Below, piece after piece: positions 63,408 through 64,000 of a DNA stretch of 64,000 nt (positions within the stretch are counted from its first letter, which is position 1; each line of letters starts with the position of its first letter). Position numbers and translations under genes: made by a program. Source of the stretch: Fulvivirga ulvae (lineage in GTDB: Bacteria > Bacteroidota > Bacteroidia > Cytophagales > Cyclobacteriaceae); the NCBI RefSeq assembly GCF_021389975.1, contig NZ_CP089981.1, positions 6,225,501 to 6,289,500 of the forward strand. Direction: 5' to 3'. Below the pieces are notes generated by a model. That model had not been told where the DNA came from, did not search any database, and worked only from the letters and a program-made list of their open reading frames with translations.

Positions 63408-64000
63408 TTATCTTAGTTCATGAGGTCCGCAGGTATCCATATCACCATAGTCCAGGTTTTCACCTGCCATTCCCCATATGAAGGAGTAATTTGATGTTCC
63501 CACTCCTGAGTGTATAGACCATTCCGGCGAGAGTACGGCCTGATTGTTATGAATAAAAATATGCCTGGTATTTTGAGGCTCTCCCATAAAATGTGAAATG
63601 GTTTGCCCTTCTGCCAGGTCAAAATAGAAGTATGCTTCCATTCTTCGGGTATGCGTGTGTGCCGGCATGGTGTTCCATACGTTGCCAGGCAAAAGCTCTG
63701 TAAGTCCCATCTGCAACTGGCAGGTTTCCACTACACTGTTAACTATGAGTTTGTTAATTATCCGCTTGTTGGAATTGAGATCGTCTCCCAGATGTACTAC
63801 TTCCGCATCTTCCTTACCTGTTTTTTTGGTAGGGTATTCTTTGTGGGCAGGGGCAGAATTCAGGTAAAACAAGGGTTGCCCATCTCCTGCCTTTGAAAAT
63901 GCCACTTCTTTACTCCCTCTACCTACGTACAATGCCTCTTTTTTCTCCAGCACATACTCTACGCCATCAACTGTTACGATTCCTTTATCGCCTACATTAA
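63408..64000 (-). CDS. kduI: 5-keto-4-deoxyuronate isomerase, partial
   Basis: The frame is open to the edge, so the N-terminus is missing; 197 residues are visible. HTHTRRMEAYFYFDLAEG is the cupin metal site (two His, one Glu) and SGVGTSNYSFIWGMAGENLDYGDMD is the KduI C-terminus. It isomerises 4-deoxy-L-threo-5-hexosulose uronate, the product of the unsaturated monomer. Its start and the operon promoter lie beyond 64000. Confidence 0.94.
   Translation of the reverse strand, partial: NVGDKGIVTVDGVEYVLEKKEALYVGRGSKEVAFSKAGDGQPLFYLNSAPAHKEYPTKKTGKEDAEVVHLGDDLNSNKRIINKLIVNSVVETCQLQMGLTELLPGNVWNTMPAHTHTRRMEAYFYFDLAEGQTISHFMGEPQNTRHIFIHNNQAVLSPEWSIHSGVGTSNYSFIWGMAGENLDYGDMDTCGPHELR

Noticed and set aside
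1..64000. tRNA, rRNA, CRISPR arrays, prophage or IS elements
   Set aside because: No cloverleaf-like runs, repeat-spacer arrays, transposase or integrase motifs were seen; a covariance or repeat search could still find weak ones.

Overview
The window reads as chromosomal DNA of a Bacteroidota bacterium, most likely Cytophagales (a Fulvivirga-like marine heterotroph is a guess from gene content, not a search). The support is two SusC/SusD pairs, two proteins with C-terminal type IX secretion (T9SS) sorting domains, many short-signal lipoproteins, Bacteroidota-typical families (DUF1028, DUF2911, DUF4861) and AT-rich intergenic DNA. I saw no rRNA, tRNA, CRISPR array, prophage or intact insertion sequence.

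Positions 1-39,400 are mostly housekeeping and envelope genes in short units. In order: an iron locus on the minus strand (imelysin lipoprotein followed by a di-haem oxidoreductase cut by the window edge) with two 23-bp palindromes in its promoter; a DUF819 membrane protein; a CrtC-like lipoprotein overlapping a Nudix hydrolase; an orphan SusC/SusD pair; a GNAT acetyltransferase, a phosphoribosyltransferase and a TPR lipoprotein; a TetR regulator with an ABC1 kinase; a SIMPL protein; a TlpA thioredoxin paired with a His/Cys-rich propeller lipoprotein; a fatty-acid desaturase; MFS and 5'-nucleotidase genes divergent from a DeoR regulator and a sodium:solute symporter; a toxin-antitoxin pair whose toxin is broken by two frameshifts; a KatG that carries a lipoprotein signal; DUF1028, MurB and dCMP deaminase; DUF2911 with a two-component system and a coiled-coil membrane protein; and a T9SS-secreted repeat protein.

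Positions 39,500-64,000 form one large pectin and galacturonate utilisation locus, almost all on the minus strand. The outer half (SusC, SusD, pectin methylesterase, a 1290-residue fusion of PL9-like and PL1 pectate lyases, GH28 polygalacturonase, DUF4861) de-esterifies, cuts and imports pectin. The inner half (KduI, KduD, UxaC, KdgK, Eda, DctP, DctQ, DctM, UxaB, UxaA) carries galacturonate and the unsaturated-uronate product to KDG, then KDPG, then pyruvate and glyceraldehyde-3-phosphate, with a TRAP transporter for inner-membrane uptake. A LacI-family regulator lies between the halves, divergent from susC, and the shared 663-bp intergenic region carries three sites resembling the LacI/CcpA consensus. 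The enzyme that splits unsaturated oligogalacturonides to monomers (GH88/GH105) is not in the window.

The points most worth following up are the double pectate lyase with a C7 tract in its linker, the lipoprotein KatG, the thioredoxin/metal-motif propeller pair, the decayed toxin, and the palindromes upstream of the imelysin gene.
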